26,414 bases of DNA from Kiritimatiellia bacterium (GCA_017628165.1 JAGBZQ010000007.1:1-26414); one strand, 5' to 3'; numbered from the stretch's first letter, positions 1-8,062 are shown. Numbers and translations: made by a program. Notes: generated by a model not told the origin, from the sequence alone.

Positions 1-1231
1 GCCATGTTTCAGGAGTAACATATAATTCAGGATTCCATCTTATACGAGGAAAAATAAACGACAAAGGCGAAATCGGCACCACTAATTCAAGGCGTCCATG
101 ATCTCGCGTCCAATACCCATTGAAAGCCTGCCGCGAATACATATTACTAACATCATCGACAGCCGAATAGATAAAATTCGTTGCCGTTTCAGGGAACACG
201 GAAAGCGGATACTCAACGCCCTTCTCCAAGAGAAACACATATTCGCCTGCATTAGTAATAGCAACAGAATAATCGCCAACATTAAGCTCGGTTATTTCGA
301 GCGGTTTTTCGGGTACGGTAACGATGAGTTTATAAAGCCCATTTGTAAGATCAACGCCAACTTGGTCATTGACCCACTGAGCATATCCTATCGAAAGTAT
401 CTCGTTTGCATTCGTGAAGTTCGCTCTTACCCATTCGTTATCTTGCCCAAAGCCATCATACTCAAACGAAAGCTCGCGTGGAATAATCCGCTCAACGCCA
501 CTCGTAGCAACGAGAATATCACCGCTACGCATTAGCTCAATACGACCATTTATAACGCTATTCGTTTCACGATTCACAAGACCATTATACCACGAATAGA
601 CGTACTTTGACTCGTTCGTTTCCGAAGCGGCAATATATTCCCACTCAAAGCGCGAAACACCGCGCCCGATTGCCACTTTTTCGCCTAACTCCGCAAGAAC
701 AGCATCCTTTCGATGTGTTGACCAAATTTCACCCCACGAAAGAAGTTCCACGCCTTTAAGATGATTTGTTCCAAACGGAAACACAAAATCATTTTCAAAC
801 TCAAACCAGAACGACTCCTCCCAAACGCCAGTAGTATTCCAACTCCTCACATACAAATCCGTTCGAGTAGTCGGCTTACGCCCTTTATTCTGACGAACGG
901 TAGATGACGCGATGAATTTTTTTTGGACAGGATTAACAGGATTTACAAGATTAGAGTGATTTTCCCCGTTCCCTGATTGGTAATTGGATTTGACCACTGG
1001 CAACACTTGCACATTGGCAACATTCCCATTCTTCGTTGATCCGTGCAAACAAAATGCGCCAAAGACAAGAGGAAGAACAACCTTCCAAAAAACAGGTAAC
1101 CGCCGCCATTCGCTTATGAGCTCTTTAACTCTGCCGCCTACCGCCTTCCACCATACAAGCACACAAAACGCGGTGAGTAGCACCGCGCTCAAGAGAAGCA
1201 ATGCAGATTCTAAACAACCCAAATCAAGCAT
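1..1231 (-). CDS. Partial membrane-anchored protein of unknown function (runs off left edge)
   Basis: An uninterrupted minus-strand frame opens at the ATG at 1229-1231 and is still open at base 1 (about 410 codons), so the 3' end is missing. The product starts with a hydrophobic segment (about residues 7-28), then a basic stretch and a second hydrophobic segment (about 45-62) ending in HGSTKNG. A polar Asn/Ser-rich linker (about 65-110) follows, then a long region rich in aromatic residues and beta-type alternation (for example SRFEWEYI, AFNGYWTRDHG). This suggests an anchored extracytoplasmic beta-sandwich protein. No enzyme motif is visible. The layout reminds me of lineage-specific secreted protein families of Kiritimatiellota, but I cannot verify that. 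Base composition is clearly AT-richer than the neighbours and codons favour T in third position, which fits a recently acquired or fast-evolving gene. No Shine-Dalgarno sequence precedes the ATG; an extended -10 lies 6 bases upstream. Confidence 0.72.
   Translation of the reverse strand, partial: MLDLGCLESALLLLSAVLLTAFCVLVWWKAVGGRVKELISEWRRLPVFWKVVLPLVFGAFCLHGSTKNGNVANVQVLPVVKSNYQSGNGENHSNLVNPVNPVQKKFIASSTVRQNKGRKPTTRTDLYVRSWNTTGVWEESFWFEFENDFVFPFGTNHLKGVELLSWGEIWSTHRKDAVLAELGEKVAIGRGVSRFEWEYIAASETNESKYVYSWYNGLVNRETNSVINGRIELMRSGDILVATSGVERIIPRELSFEYDGFGQDNEWVRANFTNANEILSIGYAQWVNDQVGVDLTNGLYKLIVTVPEKPLEITELNVGDYSVAITNAGEYVFLLEKGVEYPLSVFPETATNFIYSAVDDVSNMYSRQAFNGYWTRDHGRLELVVPISPLSFIFPRIRWNPELYVTPETW
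926..952 (-). repeat. Three tandem 9-base units inside the coding frame
   Basis: On the minus strand the units read AATCTTGTA, AATCCTGTT and AATCCTGTC, followed by an A-run. They encode Asn-Leu/Pro-Val repeats in the linker after the second hydrophobic segment. The unit length is a multiple of three, so copy changes keep the frame. The same AATCCTGTT-type short repeat occurs in many unrelated bacterial genomes, mostly between genes, to my knowledge. Confidence 0.7.
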
Positions 1232-1237
1232 GCTGAT

Positions 1238-1246
1238 ATTTTAGCA
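1238..1246 (-). promoter_or_regulatory. Extended -10 element for the partial membrane protein
   Basis: The minus strand reads TGCTAAAAT, ending 6 bases before the ATG at 1231. The predicted transcription start would fall at or next to the start codon, so the mRNA would be leaderless. No good -35 box is visible. Confidence 0.45.
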
Positions 1247-1404
1247 AAATTACCGATCACTTTTCATTCCTCCGTTAACCCACCAAAGCCACACATTTTC
1301 AGGGGTCTCCCAAATGCGAAGCTCAGTAGGAAGCAGTTTAAGTTAAGAATCCACAATGCCAATAATACAAGAGGGATGTTCCGAACAAAGCGGTTATATG
1401 GATA

Positions 1405-2691
1405 TCACTTCCTGCGCTCGATATTTGCGCCAAGAGCAGAAAGGCTCGTTTCCACAGCCACATATCCACGGTCAATAACTTTGGCATTGTGAATCACTGA
1501 GACACCCTTGGCCGCAAGCGCAGCGATCACAAGCGCAATACCTGCACGAATATCCGGAGAGGTAAACTCACCCGCATAAAGCTGCGAAGGCCCCGTAACA
1601 ACCACACGGTGCGGATCGCACTGAACAATCTTTGCGCCCATCTGCCGGAGATTATCCACAAAATAAAGACGCGATTCAAACATCTTTTCAAAGAAAAGGC
1701 ACGTCCCGCGCGTCTGCGTAGCAAGAACAATCAAAATCGACATCAAATCCGAGGGAAACTGCGGCCACGGACCGTCAGAAACCGACGGTATCACATCACC
1801 GAGATCGTAGCGCATTTTAAGGCGTTTCTTTTTAGGGACATACTTGAGCGTCCGCTCGCGAGAATCAATAATCCATGTGACGCCGAAGCGCTTGAAAGCC
1901 GCCTCCATCACGGCAAACGGCTCTGGATCTATTCCCGTAAGCAGCAACTCGCCTCCGGTGACGGCTGCGGCCACGATATAGGATCCCGCCTCGATATAAT
2001 CGCACCCTACGCGCACCGTACAGCCGTGAAGAGATTCCACACCTTCAACCGTAATCAGATTCGTTCCTGCGCCGGATATGCTGGCGCCCATAGCGTTGAG
2101 CATATTCGCAAGATCAACGACATGCGGCTCACAGGCGGCGTTATAAATAATGGTTCTCCCCTTTGCAAGAACGGAAGCCATCAGAATATTCTCCGTGGCC
2201 ATGACGCTCGCCTCGTCAAGAAGAATCCGCGCGCCTTTAAGCTCTCCTTTGAAACGCAATGTCTTGCGGCCTGCAACGGCCTTCGCCCCAAGCGCCCTGA
2301 AGCCCGAAAAATGCGTATCCAGCCGCCTGTGGCCTATCGCATCACCGCCTGGAGGCGGCAAAGAAGCGCGGCCCGCGCGAGCAAGAAGCGGCCCCGCGAA
2401 AAGAAAACTCGTCCTGATGCGCTGAGCAAGCTCGGCGGAGATTCGCGCCGTTTTGAGCTTCGGCGTCTCTATGGAGACCGTTCCCGCCTTCATATCCCGC
2501 GTAATCTTGGCCCCGAAATCGCGCGCGGCCTCAAGCATGGCAGAGACATCGGAAATCGCGGGGACATTCTCTATTACTACGCGCTCAGGCGTCAGAAGCG
2601 CAGCGGCGATCATGGGCAATGCTGCATTCTTGTTGCCTGAAATGGCATGGACTCCGCCGATTGTACGCCCGCCCTGAATTTTCAACTGCAT
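1405..2691 (-). CDS. murA: UDP-N-acetylglucosamine 1-carboxyvinyltransferase, Asp active-site variant
   Basis: MurA transfers enolpyruvate from PEP to UDP-GlcNAc in the cytoplasm, the first committed step of peptidoglycan synthesis. The 428-residue product has the family length. It keeps SGNKNAALP near the N-terminus (substrate Lys-Asn pair, residues 21-22), the catalytic-loop motif PPGGDAIGHRRLDTH, FPSDL (the general-base Asp region) and DIRAGIALV (the conserved Arg near the C-terminus). In the loop, the residue equivalent to E. coli Cys115 is Asp117 (codon GAT at 2341-2343). That variant is known from Mycobacterium, Chlamydia and Borrelia MurA and confers resistance to fosfomycin. The ATG at 2691 is chosen because family similarity begins there; the longer frame would overlap the upstream gene. 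A GGAG Shine-Dalgarno sits next to the stop codon of the RCK gene 16 bases upstream, indicating translational coupling. Confidence 0.95.
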   Translation of the reverse strand: MQLKIQGGRTIGGVHAISGNKNAALPMIAAALLTPERVVIENVPAISDVSAMLEAARDFGAKITRDMKAGTVSIETPKLKTARISAELAQRIRTSFLFAGPLLARAGRASLPPPGGDAIGHRRLDTHFSGFRALGAKAVAGRKTLRFKGELKGARILLDEASVMATENILMASVLAKGRTIIYNAACEPHVVDLANMLNAMGASISGAGTNLITVEGVESLHGCTVRVGCDYIEAGSYIVAAAVTGGELLLTGIDPEPFAVMEAAFKRFGVTWIIDSRERTLKYVPKKKRLKMRYDLGDVIPSVSDGPWPQFPSDLMSILIVLATQTRGTCLFFEKMFESRLYFVDNLRQMGAKIVQCDPHRVVVTGPSQLYAGEFTSPDIRAGIALVIAALAAKGVSVIHNAKVIDRGYVAVETSLSALGANIERRK

Positions 2692-2707
2692 TCGTAAATA
2701 AACTCCA

Positions 2708-3373
2708 TCAGGCCTTGGTGATACCGTCGATCTTTTTCGTCTCACCGAAAACGACAAGCCTATCATCTGCACGAAGCACCTCAGAAGGCTGAGGCATAAT
2801 CACATCGGACATCTTCGCATGGCCTTCACCGCTTCGCCGGATGCAGAGAATAGTAAGAGCCGTGGTCTTACGGAAATCGCTCTGCGCGAGAGACTTGCCC
2901 ACGAGCTGAGCAGGCACATCCACCTCCGCGATGGAAAAGCCTTCTGCGACCTCAAGAAAATCCACCGCGTTGTGATTTACAATCGCGCGCGCCAGACGAT
3001 GGGCGCTATCTCTATCTGGATAAATTACGGAATCAGCTCCGATGCGGCGAAGAATCTTGCCGTGAAGCTCACTTGATGCTTTGGAGACAACATCAAGAAT
3101 GCCAAGCTCCTTGCAATTGGCCGTGGCCATCATTGAAGCTTCAATGTTGCTTCCTATAGCCACCACCACAATATCACACTCGCCGAAACCAGCCTCTTCC
3201 AGGATATGCGGCAGCGTGGCATCACCCTGAATGGCGGTCACAAACTCGCTTGCGCTCTGCACGGCTGGGCGATTGCGATCTATGAGCAAAACCTCCATCC
3301 CCGCATTGGAAAGACTCTCTGCAAGCGCAATCCCGAAGCGCCCTGCGCCTATAATACCGACACGTTTTTTCAT
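2708..3373 (-). CDS. TrkA/KtrA-family potassium channel regulatory (RCK) protein
   Basis: The 221-residue cytoplasmic protein has an RCK_N Rossmann domain, with the nucleotide-binding motif IGAGRFG at residues 8-14 and an acidic residue ending the second strand (LLIDRN). An RCK_C (TrkA-C) domain occupies about 140-215. Family members form rings that bind ATP/ADP or NAD(H) and gate a K+ channel subunit (KtrB/TrkH). This length and single RCK unit fit KtrA better than the double-length TrkA. No membrane subunit is encoded in the window, so the partner must lie elsewhere. The start overlaps the stop of the ABC ATPase by 4 bases (ATGA) and murA follows 16 bases downstream. K+ uptake regulation and cell-wall synthesis are therefore transcribed together, which may be just packing or may reflect turgor and wall growth control. 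Confidence 0.88.
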   Translation of the reverse strand: MKKRVGIIGAGRFGIALAESLSNAGMEVLLIDRNRPAVQSASEFVTAIQGDATLPHILEEAGFGECDIVVVAIGSNIEASMMATANCKELGILDVVSKASSELHGKILRRIGADSVIYPDRDSAHRLARAIVNHNAVDFLEVAEGFSIAEVDVPAQLVGKSLAQSDFRKTTALTILCIRRSGEGHAKMSDVIMPQPSEVLRADDRLVVFGETKKIDGITKA

Positions 3374-4164
3374 TTAAGCTCCATTCGCTTGGCCTCGCGG
3401 ACAAGCCCCTGTGAATATGGATGAACCGGCTCTGCAAAAAATTCCGCGGGATCATCCGAAGTCTCAACGACTCTCCCGTCCTTCATAACCGCAAGCTTCG
3501 TGGCCATCTGCGAGACCACTCCAAGATCATGTGTAATAAGAAGAACGCCGGAGTTGGACTGGTGGAGATCACGCATAAGGCGCAATACCTGTGCTTGAAT
3601 GGTCACATCAAGCGCAGTCGTGGGCTCGTCGGCAATGACGAGATCCGGACCAAGCATAAGACCCATCGCAATCATTACGCGCTGCTGCATTCCGCCGGAA
3701 AGCTCGTGCGGATAGGCGAGCGAACGCGTAAGAGGATCAGGTATGCCTACTTTGCCGAGCCACTCTAAAGCCATCGCCTCGGCAGCTTTCTTAGACATCC
3801 TCTCGTGAAGAAGGATGGTCTCCACAAGCTGCGCACCAATTCTGTGCAAGGGAGATAAAGAACCCATCGGATCCTGGAAAATCACGCCTATACGCTTACC
3901 GCGAATGCTCCGCAGCTGGGCAAGCGGCATTGCAAGGGTATCCACACCGTCAAGGAGAATGCGCCCATCGGGATAAAACGCCGGAGGACTCGGCAAAAGC
4001 CGCGCCACACTCATAGCGACGGTGCTCTTTCCGCTGCCGGATTCTCCTACTATACCAAGCACCTGCCCCCTGTCCAAAGTGAGCGAAACATCCATTGCAG
4101 CAGGCGTCACCTCGCCCTCGTCATTGCGATAAGATACGCTAAGATTTTTTATTTCCAAAAGCAT
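3370..4164 (-). CDS. ABC transporter ATP-binding protein, dipeptide/oligopeptide (DppD/OppD) type
   Basis: This is a 264-residue ABC ATPase. It has Walker A GESGSGKST (40-48), Q-loop Gln97, signature LSGGMQQ (155-161), Walker B ending in DE (179-180) and H-loop His212. The FQDPMGSLSPLHRIG and DEPTTALDVTIQAQ segments are typical of the peptide/nickel-importer subfamily. The C-terminus keeps the start of the oligo_HPY region (HPYSQGL) but stops about 60 residues earlier than usual, so the Cys-containing tail of full DppD/OppD proteins is missing. No permease or binding protein lies alongside, so the substrate cannot be assigned. It is the first gene of an operon with the RCK gene (4-base overlap) and murA. 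No Shine-Dalgarno precedes the ATG; a -10 element lies only 6 bases upstream. Confidence 0.9.
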   Translation of the reverse strand: MLLEIKNLSVSYRNDEGEVTPAAMDVSLTLDRGQVLGIVGESGSGKSTVAMSVARLLPSPPAFYPDGRILLDGVDTLAMPLAQLRSIRGKRIGVIFQDPMGSLSPLHRIGAQLVETILLHERMSKKAAEAMALEWLGKVGIPDPLTRSLAYPHELSGGMQQRVMIAMGLMLGPDLVIADEPTTALDVTIQAQVLRLMRDLHQSNSGVLLITHDLGVVSQMATKLAVMKDGRVVETSDDPAEFFAEPVHPYSQGLVREAKRMELK

Positions 4165-4170
4165 AGGGGT

Positions 4171-4179
4171 ATTTTACCA
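4171..4179 (-). promoter_or_regulatory. Extended -10 element for the ABC-RCK-murA operon
   Basis: The minus strand reads TGGTAAAAT, with 6 bases between it and the ATG at 4164. This is the same geometry as the element before the gene at 1231. A leaderless mRNA is predicted. Confidence 0.5.
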
Positions 4180-4212
4180 TATTTCGCCGTTTCAAGGCGG
4201 AGAAAACAAGGA

Positions 4213-4289
4213 TGGTGGGCGATTCGGGATTCGAACCCAAGACCCCTACCGTGTGAAGGTAGTGCTCTAACCAACTGAGCTAATCGCCC
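4213..4289 (-). tRNA. tRNA-Val, anticodon CAC
   Basis: The 77-base transcript folds as a standard cloverleaf. The acceptor stem is GGGCGAT paired with ATCGCCC, the D arm is GCTC/GAGC, and the anticodon stem CTACC/GGTAG encloses loop TTCACAC with anticodon CAC at 4253-4255. The T arm carries GGTTCGAATCC. The 3' CCA is encoded (4213-4215). It reads GUG codons. It lies between the TonB-receptor stop codon and the ABC operon and has its own promoter. Confidence 0.96.
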
Positions 4290-4316
4290 TAATGATGTAA
4301 AAATCATTATGGATGT

Positions 4317-4325
4317 AGTATATCA
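4317..4325 (-). promoter_or_regulatory. Extended -10 element of the tRNA-Val gene
   Basis: The minus strand reads TGATATACT and is 28 bases before the mature tRNA 5' end. The first three bases are also the TGA stop codon of the TonB-receptor frame (4323-4325). The surrounding 18 bases, TTTTGATATACTACATCC, recur exactly before tRNA-Arg. Confidence 0.7.
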
Positions 4326-6443
4326 AAATTCCGCGCGTATGCCAACCTCAAAAGTTCTCGGCTCGCCAACAAGACATTCGTAGTAATGACGAGTAGATTC
4401 AAAATACTTCTCCCCCAGCAAATTACGCACACCGAGCGTAAGAGTCCAGTTGTCACTGCCGCCGAATTTTGAGAATGGTATCGCCATATTAACATCTAAC
4501 ACGTGCGACGGATCAAAACGCAAATTCTTGTTCTGGAATGTTCCGCGCATACACGCATAGTTCATCGAGCGGAAACGATACCCGCCACCGAACACGATAT
4601 TCTTAAAAATGCCCGACGAAAAACGATAGGACGTGTTGAGCGAGAACGTATGGCGCGGATAGCGCTCAAAATCGCGCGCCTCGCTGTCGTGCGGCTTATC
4701 TCTATCCGTGTACCGATTGTACGCATACATGCCAAGAAAGGTCCAGTTGTCCGTCACCTCTCCAGTAAGCGAAGCCTCATATCCGCGGGAGACGCTATGA
4801 CCTTCATAACTTTCAACAAGCCCAGTATTGTCTATCTGCGGCACATTCTCCTGCTCTATGCGATAAGCTGAAAGCGACAACCAGAGCTTCTTGGCCATCT
4901 TAAGCCTTAAGCCTCCCTCAAACTGCGTGGACTCCCACGGATCAGTTTCGGGACGAACTCCATCCACGGTTCTCAAGCCCAGCATAGGCGTGCGCGTCTG
5001 AGAAACATTACCGAAGAAAACAAGCCAATCAAGCGGCTGCACAGTAACTCCTCCGCGCGGAGAGACGGCATCGGCCGACGAATGAAAAAAACGATTCGCA
5101 CCAGATGTGTATGCTTCACTCTCGAAATGATCATACCGCGCTCCACCCAGAAGAGTGACCCATCCCCATGAAAGAGAATCCTGAAGCGTAAGGCCGTAAC
5201 GCGAAGTAGGCGTACCGAAACCGCCCGAAGATTCACGGTAGTTATAGTCCGGCTGAATTACGAGCGCACTGCGAACACCTCTGAAAATCTCCGTGTCATA
5301 GACAGAACGCAGATAGAGATTGTAATTGCGGTTGACAGACGATGAATTTGAAAAGTTAGAAATCTGATACTGATTACCTGAATACCACTCACCTGTCGCA
5401 AAAAAACTCTCAAGCTCCGCGCCACGTCCGGAATACGGCTCGCGCGTAGACTGCTCCCAGCTTGAAACAAGAATTGACGCGCCAAACTTCAAAAGCCAAT
5501 CCTCTGAAACCTGCCAGTCAACCCACGGATTTACCATGAAGCTCTCGTAGACCGAGCGGTCGCCACGGCGACAGGAAGATTCATACCATTCGAATCCGCC
5601 CGCAGGACGCCCCCTCCAAACGGGTACGCCGATATAACTCGGCTGATCCGTATACTGAAACATCGTCTTTAAGCCAAAGCGGACATCGTCATTCGGCTCA
5701 AAAACAAAGCTTGGCGCAAGCGTAAAAGATTCACGTGCGCGAGCCCCCTTCTGCACACCTTGGTTAATATAAGTCGGCTCGTAATAATCTGCCGTTCCCA
5801 AAAGACGAAACGCCGCCTTGCCGTCAAGAAAAATACTGTTGCGGTCAAACATCCCGCGATAGCGCTGCGTGTGCTTACCGACAGAAGAATTACCCTGAAG
5901 AACAGTCTTTTCATCTTCAAGCTGCGCGCTCTTCAGATAAAGATTCACACTTCCCCCGCCGCCTGAAGCGTTCTGAACGGATCCGGAGCCGCCGCTTAGA
6001 CCCGCAATCGGCCCCTTTACGATTTCAACACGATCCATGAGAAAGGAATCCATAAAAAGCCCAGACCCGCGACCAAGCGGCACAACACCATCAAACATCG
6101 GCTCGGTGCCGCCCATGCCACGGACCGAAAATGTTCCCGGCTGACGGATTAAAAGCGATTTTCCGCCCGTCTCAATCCCTGGGACATAACGCAAAAGATC
6201 GTGAAGATCTGTAGGATTGCGCTCCTGGATGAAATCAGAAGTAAGCGTATCCACGACGCACGGAAGCTTCTCGGGCGGGATATCCGTGAACGTTCCGCCG
6301 CTTACCGTCTCAGGACGATACTTGGAGATTGCCGTACCCTCCACTTCGACAGTTCCAAGGTTTGCAACCTCGTCAGAATAGGCCGCCGTCAATGATACCG
6401 ACAAAACAAAAAAAAGAATTTTACATCCCCCTTTGCGGGACAT
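4323..6443 (-). other. TonB-dependent receptor portion with its own possible start and signal peptide
   Basis: An in-frame ATG at 6441-6443 (residue 218 of the long frame) begins a classic signal peptide. It has a short basic n-region (SRKGGCK), a hydrophobic core (ILFFVLSVSLTA) and a likely signal peptidase I site around AAYS-DE. From here the receptor would be 706 residues, the usual size of an outer-membrane siderophore receptor. No Shine-Dalgarno precedes this ATG. Independent initiation is therefore weakly supported. Cleavage of the long precursor at this internal signal is the alternative. The iron-chelate substrate is inferred only from overall similarity to siderophore receptors. Confidence 0.7.
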
Positions 6444-7094
6444 TACAAGGCGACTGATGAAATAATACACAGCGACAAGCGCCACGACAGCGGCAATCAC
6501 CCACGGCAGATGCTCTTTGGAAAGCTCCGCTCCGCGCACTACAAGCTCCTTGTAGCTCATCTCTCCGGCCGAGCGGGCAAGCACAAAACCCACAAGCGCA
6601 AGAATTGCCGACCATATCCCCGCCCCGAGAAACGTAAAGAGCGAGAAGACTCCAAGTGGCATTCTTGACACGCCAGCCGGAATGGAAATTATCTGCCTTA
6701 TCGCCGGAATGAGGCGGCAAACGAATGTGGTTGCCGCACCATAACGGTTGAAAACCTCGCAAGCCCTGTCCAAGGCCTCCTTCTTCAAAAAGAAATATTT
6801 GCCGTATTTTTCAAGAAACGGCTTGCCCGCCCAGAGTGCAATAGCATAATTGAAATACGCACCTGCAAGCGCACCGGCCGTTCCGATCAAAACGGCGAGT
6901 GCAAGCGCAAGATACGGCGAGGAAACCCCCATCTCTCCTCTTGCAGCCAAAAAACCGGCCGGGATCATCACAACTTCGCTGGGGAATGGGATTAGGCTTG
7001 ACTCTATCGCCATAAATACGAATATCAGCACGAACCCCCACGTGGCCGCAGAACCAACAACCGCATCTATATTGGAAGCAATATACTCTAACAT
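4323..7094 (-). CDS. DedA-family membrane protein joined in frame to a TonB-dependent siderophore-type receptor
   Basis: A single 923-codon frame encodes two proteins that are normally separate. Residues 1-217 form a complete DedA/SNARE-associated protein. It has the motif ESSLIPFPSEVVMIPAG (31-47), a re-entrant region RLIPAIRQIISIPAGVSRMP (127-146) and a last membrane helix at about 196-214. DedA proteins are inner-membrane proton-dependent lipid (undecaprenyl-phosphate or phospholipid) transporters. Residues 218-923 form a complete TonB-dependent receptor. It starts with a signal peptide, then a TonB-box-like segment (NLGTVEVEG), a plug domain (about 275-395, including RQPGTFSVRGMGG and DRVEIVKGP), and a 22-strand-type barrel ending in Phe (EVGIRAEF). 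No stop codon separates the two. The start overlaps the thiouridylase-like gene by 7 bases. Fusion, loss of a stop by mutation, or an assembly error are all possible. Confidence 0.85.
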   Translation of the reverse strand: MLEYIASNIDAVVGSAATWGFVLIFVFMAIESSLIPFPSEVVMIPAGFLAARGEMGVSSPYLALALAVLIGTAGALAGAYFNYAIALWAGKPFLEKYGKYFFLKKEALDRACEVFNRYGAATTFVCRLIPAIRQIISIPAGVSRMPLGVFSLFTFLGAGIWSAILALVGFVLARSAGEMSYKELVVRGAELSKEHLPWVIAAVVALVAVYYFISRLVMSRKGGCKILFFVLSVSLTAAYSDEVANLGTVEVEGTAISKYRPETVSGGTFTDIPPEKLPCVVDTLTSDFIQERNPTDLHDLLRYVPGIETGGKSLLIRQPGTFSVRGMGGTEPMFDGVVPLGRGSGLFMDSFLMDRVEIVKGPIAGLSGGSGSVQNASGGGGSVNLYLKSAQLEDEKTVLQGNSSVGKHTQRYRGMFDRNSIFLDGKAAFRLLGTADYYEPTYINQGVQKGARARESFTLAPSFVFEPNDDVRFGLKTMFQYTDQPSYIGVPVWRGRPAGGFEWYESSCRRGDRSVYESFMVNPWVDWQVSEDWLLKFGASILVSSWEQSTREPYSGRGAELESFFATGEWYSGNQYQISNFSNSSSVNRNYNLYLRSVYDTEIFRGVRSALVIQPDYNYRESSGGFGTPTSRYGLTLQDSLSWGWVTLLGGARYDHFESEAYTSGANRFFHSSADAVSPRGGVTVQPLDWLVFFGNVSQTRTPMLGLRTVDGVRPETDPWESTQFEGGLRLKMAKKLWLSLSAYRIEQENVPQIDNTGLVESYEGHSVSRGYEASLTGEVTDNWTFLGMYAYNRYTDRDKPHDSEARDFERYPRHTFSLNTSYRFSSGIFKNIVFGGGYRFRSMNYACMRGTFQNKNLRFDPSHVLDVNMAIPFSKFGGSDNWTLTLGVRNLLGEKYFESTRHYYECLVGEPRTFEVGIRAEF

Positions 7095-8062
7095 ATCTGA
7101 AACTCCTTGAATTTCTCACGGACATACGGACGAGGAACAGCCTTTGCAGCACCCTCCGGGAAAATCTGAACGACTATATCGCCAATAAGCCTATCATACT
7201 TGGAATACGAGCATACGAGCTCTGCGGCAAGCTCAAGATCCGCCTCGCACTTGAGCGACGGCACGAGAGCCGTAGGCCCTGGGCAATTCACCGGCGCGAG
7301 AATCACATCGCCCTTTTCGCCTTTAAGAAGAGCATTGTCACAGCGGTCACGCCCGAGAATAACGCTCGAGCCTCCAGGAAGGCGGAAGCGCCGCCCTATG
7401 GCAAGAAGCTCCACAAGCCGCCGCTCTGCAAGAGTTTCATGATCCTTCAAGTCCTTGAGCTTGCGGCAGAAGCCCTCCTCTGTAAGCTTGCATCCGCCTG
7501 CAGGAGAGGGGTACTCTACAATGCCGAACTCTTCAGCAAGCTGGATTTGCCTGTCGCGACCGCGCCCCTGGATATCAAGAAGCTTCTCACGATCTAAAAG
7601 CCCATCCTCTTCGGGAATCGTAGGCTCTAAAAGCTTAGCGGAAAGCGGCCTTACAAGACGCCCTTTAAGACCGGAATCGCGCTCTACAATCCCAAGCGAC
7701 TGCTTGTTCTGGCTCATCGGACGCTGCCCCATCACCTCCCCTGTGGCAATAAAATCAAATCCGCGTTCCACCATCAACTCGCCAGCGCGGCGTATCATCA
7801 TAGAGTGACAATCTATGCAGGGATTCATCGCGCCGCCAAAACCGTGCTTCGGGCTTTCAATGAGAGAAATCACATCGTCCGTAAAATCGATGACATTCAG
7901 CTTTATGCCGAGCGCCTTAGCCGATTGAATTGCGGTATCAGGAGAAAAGAATGGACTTGAAAAGCAAATTGCCTCCACTTCAGCACCTGCACGCTCAAGA
8001 ACGCGAACGGCAAGCTGACTGTCCAATCCGCCGCTCATCAGCGAAAATCCTCTGCACTTCAT
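7088..8062 (-). CDS. PP-loop ATPase, tRNA thiouridylase-like (MnmA/ThiI-related)
   Basis: The 324-residue cytoplasmic protein starts with the PP-loop motif SGGLDS at residues 10-15, the ATP-pyrophosphatase signature that adenylates a tRNA uridine before sulfur transfer. It also has NPCIDCHSMM (a Cys pair at the place of the first catalytic Cys of MnmA), FIATGEVMGQRPMSQ, and a later Cys in SPAGGCKL. The C-terminal third lacks the MnmA beta-barrel and resembles the domain of MnmA/ThiI-like proteins found in anaerobes. Reaction and target nucleotide are inferred from the family; whether it modifies U34, U8 or something else cannot be told. It overlaps the 117-residue gene upstream by 4 bases (ATGA) and the DedA start downstream by 7 bases, so it is part of a co-translated operon. 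Confidence 0.8.
   Translation of the reverse strand: MKCRGFSLMSGGLDSQLAVRVLERAGAEVEAICFSSPFFSPDTAIQSAKALGIKLNVIDFTDDVISLIESPKHGFGGAMNPCIDCHSMMIRRAGELMVERGFDFIATGEVMGQRPMSQNKQSLGIVERDSGLKGRLVRPLSAKLLEPTIPEEDGLLDREKLLDIQGRGRDRQIQLAEEFGIVEYPSPAGGCKLTEEGFCRKLKDLKDHETLAERRLVELLAIGRRFRLPGGSSVILGRDRCDNALLKGEKGDVILAPVNCPGPTALVPSLKCEADLELAAELVCSYSKYDRLIGDIVVQIFPEGAAKAVPRPYVREKFKEFQIC

Noticed and set aside
98..535. Plus-strand open frame at the left edge
   Set aside because: The minus strand is open over the whole 1231 bases with protein-like sequence; this frame is its complement.
1250..1267. Five-codon minus-strand leader peptide (ATG to TAA) after a GGAGG
   Set aside because: The GGAGG is only one base from the ATG, too close to work, and the likely transcription start is downstream.
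1609..2640. A 343-codon plus-strand open frame
   Set aside because: It is antisense to murA; no start signal or family motif.
4181..4200. Hairpin between tRNA-Val and the ABC gene as a terminator
   Set aside because: The stem is about six pairs with a wobble and no U-run follows in either direction.
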